Assembly (NCBI RefSeq): GCF_003573695.1
Contig: NC_039358.1
Coordinates: 152,820,920-152,884,919, forward strand
Reading direction: 5' to 3'
Origin: Papaver somniferum
Lineage: Eukaryota; Streptophyta; Magnoliopsida; Ranunculales; Papaveraceae
DNA length: 64,000 bases
Part shown: piece after piece, positions 24,289-37,417 of the stretch
How the letters are laid out: each line of letters opens with the position of its first letter
How positions within the stretch are numbered: the stretch's first letter is position 1
The notes under the pieces: generated by a model
Told to the model about the DNA's origin: nothing
Databases searched by the model: none
What the model saw: the letters and a program-made list of their open reading frames with translations, nothing else
Program-made: the position numbers and the translations under genes

Positions 24289-25181
24289 CTCATCATAAGA
24301 AAAGGTCATTATAGTCTTTCTTTAGTCACAAATGAGGAGAAAGATTGATCTCGGAAAGGTAAACAGAGAATGTATTGAGATTAGAGTGTGAGGCTCTTTG
24401 TAGAATGATGTGTATGTATTACTGTATGTGAAGGACTCTCAACGAGAGACTGGGAATTTTTCCTACAAAATTTATTATAACCTTCTTGTTTACACTGGGA
24501 AGTTTTTTTCTTAGGTCTAATGGAATCAGATTTACTTTTCTTATGTGTACGGGATATACTTTTAAAGGTACTTGAAACCATCTTTCTGACATGTTGAGAA
24601 GCATGAGAATTTGTGCCTTCTAGAGAATTATTTGGAGAGTATACTGAGTTTTTTCTTACTTGACCACATGATGGTTTTAGTCTAGATAACTCTTTTTCCA
24701 AGTTCTCAATTTTTAAAAGTGCTTGTATTAGATCATATCTAGATTCATTGAGTTTTTCCACATGATGGTTTTACTTTGCTCAAGTCATTTTCCAAGAAAA
24801 ACATTGCTTCGCTCTTTTGATTGAATTAGTTTTTCAACAAGGTCAACTTTGTCATGAAGAAAGGACTGAGAGCACATTTTGTGGTCAGAGTCCTTGACTA
24901 CACAGACAGTTTTGAAAAGGTTTATCATGACAGTTGATAAACATGTTTTGCACCCGTCTTCTCATAAAGTTTGATAAACTACTTTGTTGTACACACAGAA
25001 GAGGTGTATTGTCGAATAAGGAAATCTCTTTCATTGTGTTGTTTTTTATTCTGGGAAGTATGTACAATGAGTATTTACTTGGTAAAATAAAAACCATGCT
25101 TTGACTCATTGGATACAGGTTAGTTCTTCTACAAACACAAACTTATTAGGTTTTTCAGTGTACGCCCACTCTGATACCAAT
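24289..25181 (-). pseudogene. Copia 5' internal and gag fragment
   Basis: It follows the primer-binding site of the LTR at 25182-27455. The complement of 25168-25181 contains TTGGTATCAGAG, the initiator-tRNA-Met primer site of Copia. The minus frame 24381-24761 starts with a coiled-coil-like stretch, MEKLNESRYDLIQALLKIEN, and has a basic, Cys-containing end (TSQCKQEGYNKFC) like a degenerate gag zinc knuckle. The fragment stops where the Athila-type element was inserted. No continuation of pol was recognised left of 20047. Confidence 0.6.
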
Positions 25182-27455
25182 TGAAAACGTAGGGGTACCA
25201 AAATACACCACCAAATTTTTCTTAGGCAACATGTATGGACTAAACTCGAATACAATTCCGAGAGTTCAACTTAATGAATCTCAATCAAGGAATTATATGA
25301 AGAGCTTATATCACAATCATAAAGTTTACATAACCAAATCCGCGAACCTGATTATGTGTGAGAGTACTTGGACGGTTCCAAAGATCAATATCCAAGAATC
25401 AATCAAGTCTTATCCAACAAACAAGGATGGATATATCTATTTTGATTGATTAACGTACAACCTGTGATATTTTAATTATAAAGATAAACAATATAATACG
25501 GAAAAGAAAATAACACAGACACTAGAAATTTTGCTAACGAGGAAACCGAAAATGAAAAAAAAACTGGGACCTAGTCCAGACTTGAACACCAAACTGTATT
25601 AAGCCGCTACAGACACTAGCCTACTATCAAAACTTCAGACTGGAATTTAGTTGAGACTGAATTAAACCGTTACGACAATTCAGTTACAGTCGCGATCCTT
25701 ACGCCTCTTGAATCCCAATAGGACTCTGCACAAATGATTCCCTTAGCCGAGGTCCTTTATAGTCTAAGAGTTGCTTCAACTCAATTGAATACTTTAAACC
25801 AATCTTCCTCCCACAGATAAGCCTATATGTGATTTCCGCTCTGATCAAAGATTAAGGTGAGGAAGGAAACCGTTCATATGACTCCCGAAGAGCATCCTAG
25901 ATTATTATTCACCTCACAAGTCGAAACTTGTGAAATCACAAAATCTGAGACGAATGTACTTTGTGATTTCTATCTATCTTGTTTGAGTGAGCAATTCAAC
26001 AATCAAAACAAGATCAGGATACTCGAATTATCAAGATAAAAATAGTTGTACATGGCTTCACGAATCCTCAGGTGAATTATTTTTAGTCGCTAAACCCTAT
26101 AAGGTTTTTAAAGAGAGGGCGACTATAGTTTACAACTTGGACACACAAAAATAGTGTCAGGGATTCAAAGATCCCATTTGTTTGAGGTTCTCCTTTTATA
26201 CACTTTCAAGGTCATTGTTGCTTTAGGTTTAAGCTAAGATAGCTTTGGAACCAAGCAATCAATAGTCATCATTAGATGAAAACTTGACTTTGAGATTAAC
26301 ATAGTAGAATATACACACTGGTAAGGACGAACCATAACTGAACCGTATAGAATGACATGTTCATGCAGGTTAGCCGAAACTAGCCAATTGAACGATAAGC
26401 TTAACCATTTTCATATAACACTTTAACACTTTTCTTGAATCACAAATATGATCAAAAATATCTAGATAGTGTTTTTAGAGAGTTGTTCAAATGCTGATTA
26501 TCTCATAGAAATAATTCTGACGCATCTAGAGATATTCGACATGGTAAGTACGTGTACCGGGTACGTGTATTGTACCTGTTCGTGAATGTTCTTGTCATAG
26601 TACGTGTATCGGGTATGGATACCCTTAAGACAAACACGAGTTCAGGAACTCACAAATCTTTTATGGTATGCGTATTGGGTATGTGTACCTGATTTGGTTT
26701 TAAAACCGACAGATCTTTTTCGGTTTGCATACTAGGTATGCATACTTTTCCTGGTTCACGATCAACAAACTTTTTATGGTATGGATACCAGGTATGCGTA
26801 CCAAAAAATCGTTGCTGAACTATAGCTACGCCGGTATGTGTACTGGGTACATGTACCGCGGCTCTGGATTTATTACATTTCTCCCATTATGTGAACTGGT
26901 ATGCATATTGTCTTGTATCCAGATTAACAATAGTTCTATATCTCTCTAATAATCAATATGAAATATTCTCGAATAGCATCAATGACACATATCACTATTC
27001 CGGGCTATTTTCAAATGATTGAATCTTGAATCATAATTAGTTTATAAATAATAAATTATTCTAAACCAAATTTATCAAGTATGAACAAATATTCGTAAGC
27101 TTATATAGTCATATTTCGAGAAGATATTCAAGATAAACTTAACTCGAAATTTTAATTGCATGTACTATCTAATTTAGTCATGCGACAATGTTTCAAAGAT
27201 AGAAAGATGAAAACTTGAGATATAGGTGGTTCAGTCTTCACTTACCTTTTGATGTTGAAGTTCTCCAAAGATCATGTTGATCTTCGCCTTCAAACAGTAG
27301 AACGCGGTGATATCCGAATCTCAACTACACACTTTTATCCTAATCCGAGACTGAGTAATAATAGACAAGAAATCAAGATATAGTTTTGATAACTAAATTT
27401 GACAACAAGCTTGAGAGAGAAACACTTGTGAGTTCGGCCGATCAATGTTCTAACA
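25182..27455 (-). mobile_element. Copia LTR (5' LTR, minus orientation)
   Basis: 2274 bp. On minus it starts TGTTAGAACATTG and ends just before TTGGTATCAGAG. It shares blocks with 29112-30764, 31983-34216 and 59555-61623 but is the most diverged full-length copy. It contains an array of short palindrome-like GTATGCATAC variants (26531-26900). No partner 3' LTR in matching phase is present in the window. Confidence 0.8.
26531..26900. repeat. array of GTAC/GTATGCATAC palindromic motifs in LTR
   Basis: Repeated 'gtatg(c/t)(a/g)tac..ggtatg(c/t)(a/g)tac' pairs occur every 50-60 bp. The homologous LTR zones at about 33300-33550 and 60830-60970 carry 'agtacgcgtacaggtacgca'. It lies at the same LTR position in each copy. 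Confidence 0.7.
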
Positions 27456-29111
27456 TAAAGATTGATATAATCTGGTTCAGTGCTATCAGTATTGGCACGA
27501 CAAATGATAGTATTATCCAACATAGAAGAGTTGGCTCTAGTCCTCTTCCAGAGATCATCTATAGGAATGATTTTTCTTTTGAGAGTAGAAAGAGCATCAT
27601 GTTATTATGTAGCAAGAGATACTACCTCGTCTCTCTATATAGAGGTTTTATGGGTAGGATTAGCAGTTGTTTTGAATCTTCTAGCTGAGTTTGTAGTACG
27701 AATAAGACCAGATATGTTTGAATCAGGGATCTGGTTCAGATCAGTTGAGTTTCCAGTCTGGTTAGAGACTTGTTTCAGTACCACCGAAAGACCGTTGACC
27801 ACCAAAGTCAACTGTTGGGTTTGAACAAGACCAACTTCATGAATTTTAATGCTGGAGATTTGCTACCAAAAGTTCCCATATTGATCTTGTGCTTCAGAAA
27901 TTCTTGACCAACAAAGTTGGAGCTTTGAGCAATCACATCCGTTTTTCCCCTTCCTTTATCTTCCTTACTAAGATTGTGAACTTGATTTTGAAGCTGAGTG
28001 TCTGGTACCATATTAGCTTGAGTCATGATGGAGTCGACAACTACCTTAGTTCGAATATCATCAGCTAGAGATTTTGGAGGCATTATTAATTTAGATACCC
28101 TTGGTATACTTCGAACCAGATGAGCTAGCTTCTTTAATAAGTTTCTGCTTAGCAAGACAGTTGGTACAAACAATATCCTTATGATAAATCATACGGCGGG
28201 AATGACAGAACTTTCTTGGAATTCTGAAGTATTTGCACTCGATGAGGAAAGGTTCTTCTCTTCCTCTTGTGAGAAGAGGGATTCATGCTGGTAATGCTTT
28301 TTGAACAGGTATGTGAACATAAACTTTAACATTTTTCTTCAAAGGATGATTACTATATGGTTCTTTGGCTTCAATAAGTTCACCAAGCTTGAAAGTGAGC
28401 TTCTTTAGATCCTCAAATTCAACACATTCCTTTGGTACATTGCATAAAATTAACCACATTAATTCCTCAAGATTTGTGAATTCTTCGGCCAACCAGGAGG
28501 GGGGACAACTCTCAAAACAATTATAAAACCACAAGCAAACCATGGACGATGTTCATTCACCCTATTGAAATCACTTTCTGCTAGAAATCGAATGAGCACC
28601 TTATTTATTAGACCAATGAAGGTAGTAACAGTTGGAGATTGAGCAAGTGCCATTGAGATCCGTTATAGTATCTGATAGAGGATGTGGGGACTAGTGTCTC
28701 GCTGCAAACATAACCCACATACACCATTTCCAGTTATTATCATTTTCGGCTAGAACAACAGCTTTATCAATGAAAATAGGTTCGGTAAGAGTAGAAGGAA
28801 GACTTTTAGGTAGAACTAGTTTTTCATCCATTTGAGAAGATAGGTGATGAATCTCAGTAGAAGAATGGATAGCATTAGAGTGATTGGGTGACTCCCTATA
28901 AACAAAAAAACTGAGAGAGGTAATGATGGAAGATTCAGGAGGTGTTATAAAATGAATTGTTAGGGATATGCTATACACATAACTATGAAGATGATAATGT
29001 GTAAGATGTGATAGAGACATATCACAGCAATCTCCAGATGTTCAGAGGACCCAAACTGTGTTGAAAATTGAACCTTAAAATAGGAAATACTAGCTAGTTG
29101 AACATGATTAC
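27456..29111 (-). pseudogene. LINE-type ORF1 remnant: DUF4283 and CCHC zinc knuckle
   Basis: Broken minus-strand frames run from 29020 to 27808. The first contains AENDNNWKWCMWV, the next FLAESDFNRVNEHRPWFACG and a block NVPKECVEFEDLKKL...LGELIEAKEPY...VYVHIPVQKALPA. Together these follow the DUF4283 pattern (F..E.D..RVL..GPW, then PFWVQI-like and V..D...PLP). A degenerate CCHC (FCHSRRMIYHKDIVC) follows in a third frame. This arrangement is typical of ORF1-like proteins of plant L1 LINEs and related single proteins. At least three frame changes are needed. No reverse transcriptase follows because the Copia LTR begins at 27455. DUF4283 proteins occur outside LINEs too, so element class is inferred. 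Confidence 0.65.
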
Positions 29112-30764
29112 TGAAAAAGCGAGAGCCTAACAACCACACCCAATATTTCGTTTGGGAAATCTGTATGGACTAACTCGAATATATTTCCAAGAGAATCAAC
29201 TAGACAGTCAGACTCAATCAAGGAAAATACATCCAAGAGTTATATCTTTGTTTCTCAATGTAATCAACAAATCAAACAGATAGAAATCCGCGAGCATGAT
29301 TATTATGAGAAACAACTTGCACGGTAGCAAAGACCAATATTCAAGTGCCAATCAATTTATATCAACAACCAAAGGTTGGATTATCTAGTTGATTGAACTA
29401 CGCACAACCTGTGATATTTCAATTATATAGAAAATATAATGCGGAAAAGAAATAACACGGACACCAGAAATTTTGTTAACGAGGAAACGGCAAATGCAGA
29501 AAAACCCCGGGACCTAGTCCAGATTTGAACACCACACTGTATTAAGCCGCTACAGACTCTAGCCTACTACAAGTTAACTTCGGACTGGAATGTAGTTGCG
29601 CCCTAACCAATCTCACACTGATTAAGGTACAGTCGCGTTCCTTACGCCTTTCAATTCCAGCAGGACAATGCGTACTTGACTCCCTTAGATGATCTCACCC
29701 ATAACTAAGAGTTGCTACGACCCAAAGTCGAAGACTTGATAAACACAAAAGTCTATTTAATAGATAAATATGTCTCCCACAGAAGTACCTACGAGTTTTT
29801 GTTCCGTCTTTTGATAAATCAAGGTGAACATGAACCAATTGATACACCGGACTTATATTCCCGAAGAACAACCTAGTAATATCAACTACCTCACAATGAT
29901 CTTAACCGTATGGAAGCGGAACAAGATATTGTGGAATCACAAACGATGTGACGAAGATGTTTGTGACAACTTTTTATCTTACCTATCGGAGATTGAATCT
30001 CGAGCAAATCATATAGAAGATAGTACTCAATACGATAGAACAAAGTAAGATCAGAACATGCAACTACAGAGAATATAGTTAGGTTTGGATTCAGAATCCC
30101 AATGAAGTCTTTAAGTCGTTAACCTATACTGGTTTTAGAAAAACCTAGGTTAAAGGAGAATCGACTCAAGTCGCAACTAGTATCACACATGAGGTGTGGG
30201 GATTAGTTTCCCAGTTGCTAGAGTTCTCCCTTATAAAGTCTTCAAATCAGGGTTTGCAATCAATGTTACCTTGGTAACAAAGCATTCAATATTCATCGTT
30301 AGATGAAAACCTTATTAGATTCAAGATAATATCTTTCAACTGTTAGATCGAACTTAGCTTGTTACACACAAATGAAATGTGACTTCATTTAGATATGGGT
30401 AACCGTACCTAATCGTGTACACCTTGTTGTCTCAACAATAGTTAACCGAAGTTGGCCATATGAACACTTTCATATCAATCTTGTTCGTCTTAATCACAAC
30501 TAGTTCAAATGACTCAAATGAGACTAGTTATAGAGTTGTTCAATTATTTATATTCTCATAGAAGTATAAAAGACACAATTGAAGCAAAATCGATTTTGAT
30601 TCACTCGAATCAATTCATGAACATTATAGATACGGTTTGCAAAAGATTGCATTCCTTATGATATAAATGTATTTGTTCATTAACAAAACGATTTTAGAAC
30701 CCACTCAAGTATGCGAACGAGTACGTATACCTAAGTATCCGGACTTGGTCTGGGTTCGCCGGAC
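29112..30764 (-). mobile_element. Copia LTR fragment, left arm of an inverted repeat
   Basis: It starts at the LTR lower end (tgaaaaagcgagagcctaac, matching 37418 onward) and contains all standard LTR blocks up to about 30745. It is then cut off and followed by the same LTR family in the opposite direction. The 29112-29420 part is the uninterrupted counterpart of the LTR that the CACTA element split at 37540. Confidence 0.8.
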
Positions 30765-31978
30765 TTGAGTCATTTGAACTAGTTATGGTGAAGATGAATA
30801 AGGTTTATATGAAAGTGCTCATATGTCTAACCATTGGTTAACTATTGTTGAACCAACTAAGTGTACACGTTTAGGTACGGTTACTCAAACCTAAATGAAG
30901 TTACATTTCATTTGTGTATAACAAGCTAAGTTCGATCTAACGGTTGAAAGATATTAGCTTGTATCAAATTAGGTTTTCATCTAACGGTGAATATTGAATG
31001 CTTTGTTACCAAGGTAACTTAGATTGCAAAACCTGATTTGGAGAGTATATAAAGGAGAACTCTAGCAACTGGGAAAACTAATCCCCACACCTCATGTGTG
31101 ATACTAGTTGCAACAAGAGTCGATTCTCCTTTAACCTTAGGTTTTTCACGAAACCCCGTAGGTTAACGATTTAAATACTTCATTAGGATTGTGAATCCAG
31201 ACCCAACTATTTTCTCTGTAGTTGCGTGATCTGATCTTGTTGTTTCTATCCTGATTGAGTGCAATCGTAAGATTGGCTTGAGATTTATGTCTTCGATAGG
31301 CAAGATAGAAAAGTAGCCACAAACAACTTCGTCTCATCGTTTGTGATTCCACAATATCTTGTTTCGTTAACGGATTAATATTATTGTGAGGTGATTGATA
31401 TTTCTAGGTTGTTCTTCGGGAATATAAGTCTGGTATATCAATTGGTTCATGTTCACCTTGATTTATAAAAATACGGAACAAAACTCGTAGGTATTTCTGT
31501 GGGAGACAGATTTATCTATTCCTATAGACTTTTCTGTGTGAGACAGATTTGTTTATCAAGTCTTCGACTTTGGGTCGTAGCAACTCTTAGTTGTGGGTGA
31601 GATCAACTAAGGGAATCAAGTGCGTAGTATCCTGCTGGGATCAGAGACGTAAGGAACGCAAGCGTACCTTGAATCAGTGTGAAATTGATTAGGTTCAACT
31701 GCAGTCCAGATCGAAGTTATATTGTAGTAAGCTAGTGTCTGTAGCGGCTTAATACAGTGTGGTGTTCAATCTGGACTAGGTCTCGGGGTTTTTCTGCATT
31801 TGCGGTTTCCTCGTTAACAAAACTTCTAGTGTCTGTGTTATTTCTTTTCCGCATTATATTTTGTTATATAATTGAAATATCACAGGTTGTGCGTTGAATC
31901 GATCAATTGGTAAATCCAACCTTTGGTTGTTGATTAAAATTGATTGATCCTTGAGAAATTGATTAGTTGTTATTTCTT
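30765..31978 (+). mobile_element. Copia LTR fragment, right arm, opposite orientation
   Basis: The reverse complement of this stretch matches 29340-30520: for example 'aactagttatggtgaagatg' against 'cttaatcacaactagttc', and 'tctgcatttgcggtttcctc' against 'gaggaaacggcaaatgcaga'. It ends where the minus-oriented LTR at 31983 begins. Confidence 0.85.
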
Positions 31979-31982
31979 TTGC

Positions 31983-34216
31983 ATAACCTGTGATATTTCA
32001 ATTATATAGAAAATATAATGCGAAAAAGAAATAACACAGACACCATAAGTTTTGTTAACTAGGAAACTGCAAATGCAGAAAAACCCCGGGACCAGATTTG
32101 AACACCATACTGTATTAAGCCGCTACAGACACTAGCCTACTCCAAGTTAACTTCGAACTGGAATGTAGTTGATCCCTAACCAATGTCACATTGATCAAGG
32201 TACAGTCGCGTTCCTTACGCCTCTAGAACCACGCCGGATTCTGCGCACTTGATTCCCTTAGCTGATCTCACCCACAACTAAGAGTTGCTACGACCCAAAG
32301 TCGAAGACTTGATAAACCAATCTGTCTCACACAGAATAGTCTATTGAATAGATAAATCTGTCTCCCACAGATATACCTATGAGTTTTGTTCCATCTTTTG
32401 ATAAATCAAGGTGAACAAGAACCAATTGATATACCGGACTTATATTCTCGAAGAACAACCTAGAAATATCAATCACCTCACAATAATCTTAATCATATGG
32501 TAGCGAAACAAGATATTGTGGAATCACAAACGATGAGACGAAGATGTTTGTGACTACTTTTTATCTTGCCTATCGTAGATTAAATCTCGAGAAAGTCTTA
32601 GAGAAGATAGTACTCAATCATATTGAAAACAGCAAGATCAGAACACGCAACTAAAGAGAAACTAGTTGGGTATGGGTTCACAATCCCAATGAAGTCTTCA
32701 AGTCGTTAACCTACTAGGTTTTAGAAAAACCTAAGGTTAAACGAGAATCGACTCTAGTCGCAACTAGTATCACACAGGAGGTGTGGGGATTAGGTTTCTC
32801 ATTTGCTAGAGTTCTCCTTTATATATTCTTCAAATCAGAGTTTGCAATCAATATTACCTTGGTAACAAAGCATTCAATATTCACCGTTAGATGAAAACCT
32901 GATTAGACTCAAGCCAATATCTTTCAACCGTTAGATCGAACTTAGCTTGTTACACACAAATGAAAAGTGACTTCATTTGGATATGAGTAACCGTACCTAA
33001 ACGTGTACACCTTTGTTGGATCAATAATAGTTAACCGAAGTTAGCCATATGAACACTTTCATATCAACCATATTCATCTTAACCATAACTAGTTCAAATG
33101 AATCAAATGAAACTAGCTCTAGAGTTGTTTAATTGTTTATACTCTCATAGAAGTATACAAGACACAATTAAAGAAAAATCAATTTTGATTCCCTCGAATC
33201 AATTCATGAAAATTATAGCCACGGTTTGCAAAATATTGCATTCCTTAATATATAAATATATTAGTTCATGAACAAACCGATTTTAGAACATACACTACTC
33301 AAGTATGCAAACGGATACGCATACCTAAGTAGCCGGACTTGGATTGTGTTCTCCAGTATGAAAACGGGTACGCATACTGTCGTACACTTCCAAGTTTCAT
33401 TTGAATTCAGTACGCGTACAGGTACACATACTATAGTACCCGTACTTCAACTGACTTTGCCAGTACGCGTACAGGTACGCATACTCTAGCTCCCATACTT
33501 TACCTGACCTCGCCAGTATGCATACGGGTATGCTTCTGCATTCCGCTCTTAGATCAACACATATGCAATTACGCATACTGTGCTTAAATCCAATTATGGT
33601 TAAGTGTTCTAAACTCCCATTTCAATCATTGAAACATTCTTAGAAGACGACAATAGCTGTCTCACACAAACTATTATCTCCAAAGCAATTTTCAAGTGAT
33701 CGAATGATCAATACGAAACATTCTGAGTCTACATCAAATGACTGTCTCACACAAATCATGTAAGATGGTACCAGGCGATTTTTACATGATCATCTTTTGA
33801 CTTTCATCAAGAATATAAGATGAACTTCGTTAAACCCAAAGCTTACCAACACATATTTCGAGAAATATGTAAGCGAGTTAAACTCACCTCGAAATATCAA
33901 ATGTGTATAATCGATGTCTATATAGCTATGCGACTTTTGTCTCAAATAGGAGATAGAGTAGATATACTTTTGAGTGATAGATGAGTTCAAGTCTCCACAT
34001 ACCTTTTGTTGATGAAGTTCCACAAGTTCCCTTGAGTAGTTCTTCGTCTTCATTCGATGAACGCCGTGAAGTCTAAAGCTCAACTACACTTACTATCCTA
34101 ATCCGAGACTTAGCTATAAGTAGACTAGAAATCAAGACTTATAGTTTAGGCAACTAAACTTGACAACAAGATTGAGATAGCAACGCTTGCTAGTTCGACC
34201 GAGCAGTGCTCTAACA
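31983..34216 (-). mobile_element. 3' LTR of the large nested Copia element
   Basis: About 2.23 kb, starting TGTTAGAGCACTGCTCGG on minus at 34216. It is truncated by roughly 250 bp at its lower end relative to the 37418/52491/59555 copy. It is flanked by the polypurine tract at 34217-34233 (complement GTTGACAAAAGGGGGAT). Confidence 0.85.
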
Positions 34217-35499
34217 ATCCCCCTTTTGTCAACTTTATGACAAAACTATCAATACATATTGAATAAAAAATAAATAAACTTTGTAGCTCTTAACCCAAAT
34301 GCTTGATTTCCTTGGTTCTTCAACATTACTAGAAATCTTCGTCACTTCCAAGTACTCCAGTGATTCTGAATGTGTTCAACTCAGCATCATAGTTGTTGAA
34401 GATCCATAGCTATAACAATGAGAAAACAGTAGCTCCCAATCATTGTTATACAGTGTCATGGTATTATTACATAGCATCAAAGTCCAATGGTATCACAACT
34501 TTGACAACAATACTATGGTGATATGTATCACTCCCCCTTAGTCAATACTTCATCTCACATGAAAACCACTCCCCCTTACATAATGATCCGTAAACCATAT
34601 GTATTTGTAGTATGAACTACATATTAATTCTCCCCCTTTTTGTCAATATAAATTGGCAAAGGTACGAAAACTAGTGGGGTCATAATGAAATTCTCATAGA
34701 GATACTTCATGACTAAAAGAGAACATATCAACTTTGTTTCGATGATTTCACATAGTCGAAACTTAGTGTATTCATCAAGGAGTTTATAAAGATACAAGAA
34801 AACTCCTACAATATTCCACAATCGTACTCCCACAAAGATTTGGCAATTAAGCACAATTTCAATTAAGAACTCTCCCTCATAAAATGTCATTCCCAAGAGA
34901 ACAACAAGAGCGACCTTATTTTCACAAGAAAAGAAGGATTTCTTTGGACATTAACAAATCACATGAAACATGAATTTCTATCCAAAATAATCAATTAAAT
35001 TAACCACAAGAGAACCCATGATTAATTTAATCGGAAATGCTCAACATAAGAGAACTTACGGAGCCACACAGTACTTTCACATAGAATTGGATCAGGGAAA
35101 GACCAATATTGCGGAATATTCAAAGATTCATTCTATTTTTCATCAATATTTGCATAAAGACATATAATAGACTTAATCTTTGCAATCAAAAGTTCATCCT
35201 ATCTTCATCAATATTTGCATAATGACATAATAGGCTTAACTTTTGACATATATGGGACAATCATAGTTCACGGACGCAAACACACATATTCCATAACAGG
35301 TTGCAAAATATAAAACCATAAAGATTAATACTGCAAAATCATCTTCCAAATAAAATTTAGAATTTAAATAAATAAATCTAAAAACATTGAAAGATGAAAA
35401 TCATTGGCAATAGCTATGTATACTCACAATAATTGTTATCCAAACCCTAGTTATCATTCTTAAAACAAAAGAATAAATTCTCATAAGAAGTTTCCTAGA

Positions 35500-35921
35500 C
35501 ATCGTAGATCTTTCTCAGAGCATCTACTGAGAATTCCTTCTCATTATTGAAAAACCCATTGATTATGGGATCGTTCAATTCCTCCAAATCTTCATAAATA
35601 TCAGTTAACTCAATAACTTATCTTTTTAGTTCACACAAGGTGTTCTTTGTTAGAGACAACATACGTTCATAGTGAGCTATCTTTTTTGAAGATAAAATGA
35701 TTTGAGATTTTAAATCATTTCTTTTGTTGATGAAATCCTTCACCATACCTCTAAAGTTAATATCAAAATAAAACAGATAAGAGGCAGTTAGAGGAAGAAC
35801 CTTCTTCATCATTTGTGGATCTCTCCTTCTTCTTCCTTGAGGAAATGATTCCTTCACAAAGATACACATTAACTGCTTCAAGCGCATCCCTTTTTGTGGT
35901 ACCTCTAGTTAAAGGAGCCAT
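35500..35921 (-). pseudogene. small extra ORF upstream of the Copia polypurine tract
   Basis: It begins MAPLTRGTTKRDALEAV and continues through a basic-acidic stretch (SSRKKKERSTNDEEGSSSN). After one frameshift it reads on as a coiled-coil-like segment (VKDFINKRNDLKSQIILSS, then KKIAHYERMLSLTKNTLCEL). Its place, after pol and before the polypurine tract, is where SIRE-lineage Copia elements carry an additional, env-like ORF with coiled coils. No signal peptide or membrane span is visible. Function unknown; the frameshift makes this copy a pseudogene. Confidence 0.45.
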
Positions 35922-36299
35922 GAAACTGTATCTTTCAAAGATAAGACAAGAGAAGGGAATTTTGATCACAAATGAATATAAATAGACCTACAGACAGCCA
36001 AACCCTAAAAGAACTTTGAACAAGTCTTTTACGGTTCATGATCCATTATCTATTTTAACAAGAAGATATTTTCTTAACATAAATAAAATAAGAAATTAAC
36101 AATTATACAAAATTTGAGAAACCTTGATGCAATCCTCATTTTCTCAAGTTAAAGATGAGGATGCAGACGTCACTAGTATTATATAGTAAAGGAGTGAGCC
36201 GAATGCTCACATCTTTTATCACATAGTGACTTATCAAGGTTTGTTGTATAAACATACTTCTTACCTCGTCTGAATCTGGTTCTTTTGAATTTCTTCTTG

Positions 36300-37351
36300 T
36301 CTTCAGGAGTACCCTGTTGATTACCCAAGGCCAGATTCATTCTTTGCATGCCATTTTGAAGTTTGGCAATCCTTTTATTGTTCCTCTTGAATTTTCAACA
36401 CTTACTCTGAACATGATTTGCATTTCCACAAAACGAACAAATCAAGGAAGATTTATTGTCTTGCTTATTTGCCTCATGTTTATCACAACATTCATCATCA
36501 ATTGTTCCAAAACCTGCTGGAACAAAAGAGTTGATTGTGCTCACAGTTTTGCTTTTGAACCCTAAACCATTTTTGTTTCCAAAAGACTTCTGACCGAATA
36601 ACATTGTTGAGATTTTGTCAGAACTTCCAGACAACCTTTGCAGGTCACACTTAAGAGTATTAATCTCTATTTCTTTCAGATATAGGGTCCTGGTGAATTC
36701 ATCATTAAGACAATCTATCTCAAGATTTTTCACCTGAAGTGATGATTCAAATTTCTCCAACGAAGCCTTTAGTTGGAGGTTTTCTTGGTGAATTTCTTCA
36801 CACTTATCCAAGAATTTAAAAATCTCAGTGTCATACTCAAACTATGAATCAAAATTTGAGTAGGAAGAAGTTTCTGCTGCGAGAGCCGAAAATTCATAGC
36901 ACACATCGGAAGTATGCAAGGTGTTGACAACCTGGGATGATTTTTCTTGTATTGAATCATCTGAAACATTAACCAAGGAGAGACGTTTCTCACATCTTTT
37001 TCTTCTTTTTACAATATCCTTAATCTTTTGTGTAATCAGTGATTTATTAAAATTAACATGATTGGAACAACATTCATCAGCCTAAGACAAGTTAGAAGAT
37101 TCGCTTGTGTTGGTCACAGCATTGAACGCAGATATTCTGACTGTATTCTCGACAACATCATAATCACCGATATCCTTTGTAACAGTTACATCGCCTACTG
37201 TAACAACCGGAGGAAAATAGCCATTAACAACATAAACCCATGATTGAAAATCACGCGCTTTAAGAAAGGGACACATAGCAATTTTCCACCATAAGTAATT
37301 CGATCTATCGAAGACTGGCGGTGCATTTATAGAGATATCACTTTTGTCCAT
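36300..37351 (-). pseudogene. Copia gag, broken
   Basis: The nucleocapsid/capsid precursor. The N-terminal frame (37351-37082) has PPVFDRSNYLWWKIAMCPFL, the conserved start of Copia gag (DUF4219/UBN2 type). A later frame (36811-36395) has a leucine-heptad stretch, then the zinc knuckle CSFCGNANHVQSKC (CX2CX4HX4C, with N for G before the H), then a basic tail. The middle of the UBN2 domain is missing between them, and stops interrupt the frame near 37082 and 36842. The conserved segment FKLQNGMQRMNLALGNQQ-like after the knuckle is also seen. Confidence 0.8.
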
Positions 37352-37417
37352 GGAATCAGATCGCTACAAACACAGACTTATAAGGTGTTAAACGTGTTTG
37401 CATGCTCTGATACCAAT

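Larger units (their letters stand above)
34217..37417 (-). mobile_element. internal region of the nested Copia element, pol deleted
   Basis: From right to left on minus: primer-binding site TTGGTATCAGAGC (about 37403-37416), gag (37351 to about 36300), a small extra ORF (35921 to about 35500), a segment with AAAAAGGGGGAG (about 34633-34650) and the polypurine tract (34217-34233). Protease, integrase, reverse transcriptase and RNase H are absent. The gag and 3' signals are of the type found in SIRE/Maximus-like Copia elements with long LTRs. Confidence 0.8.
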
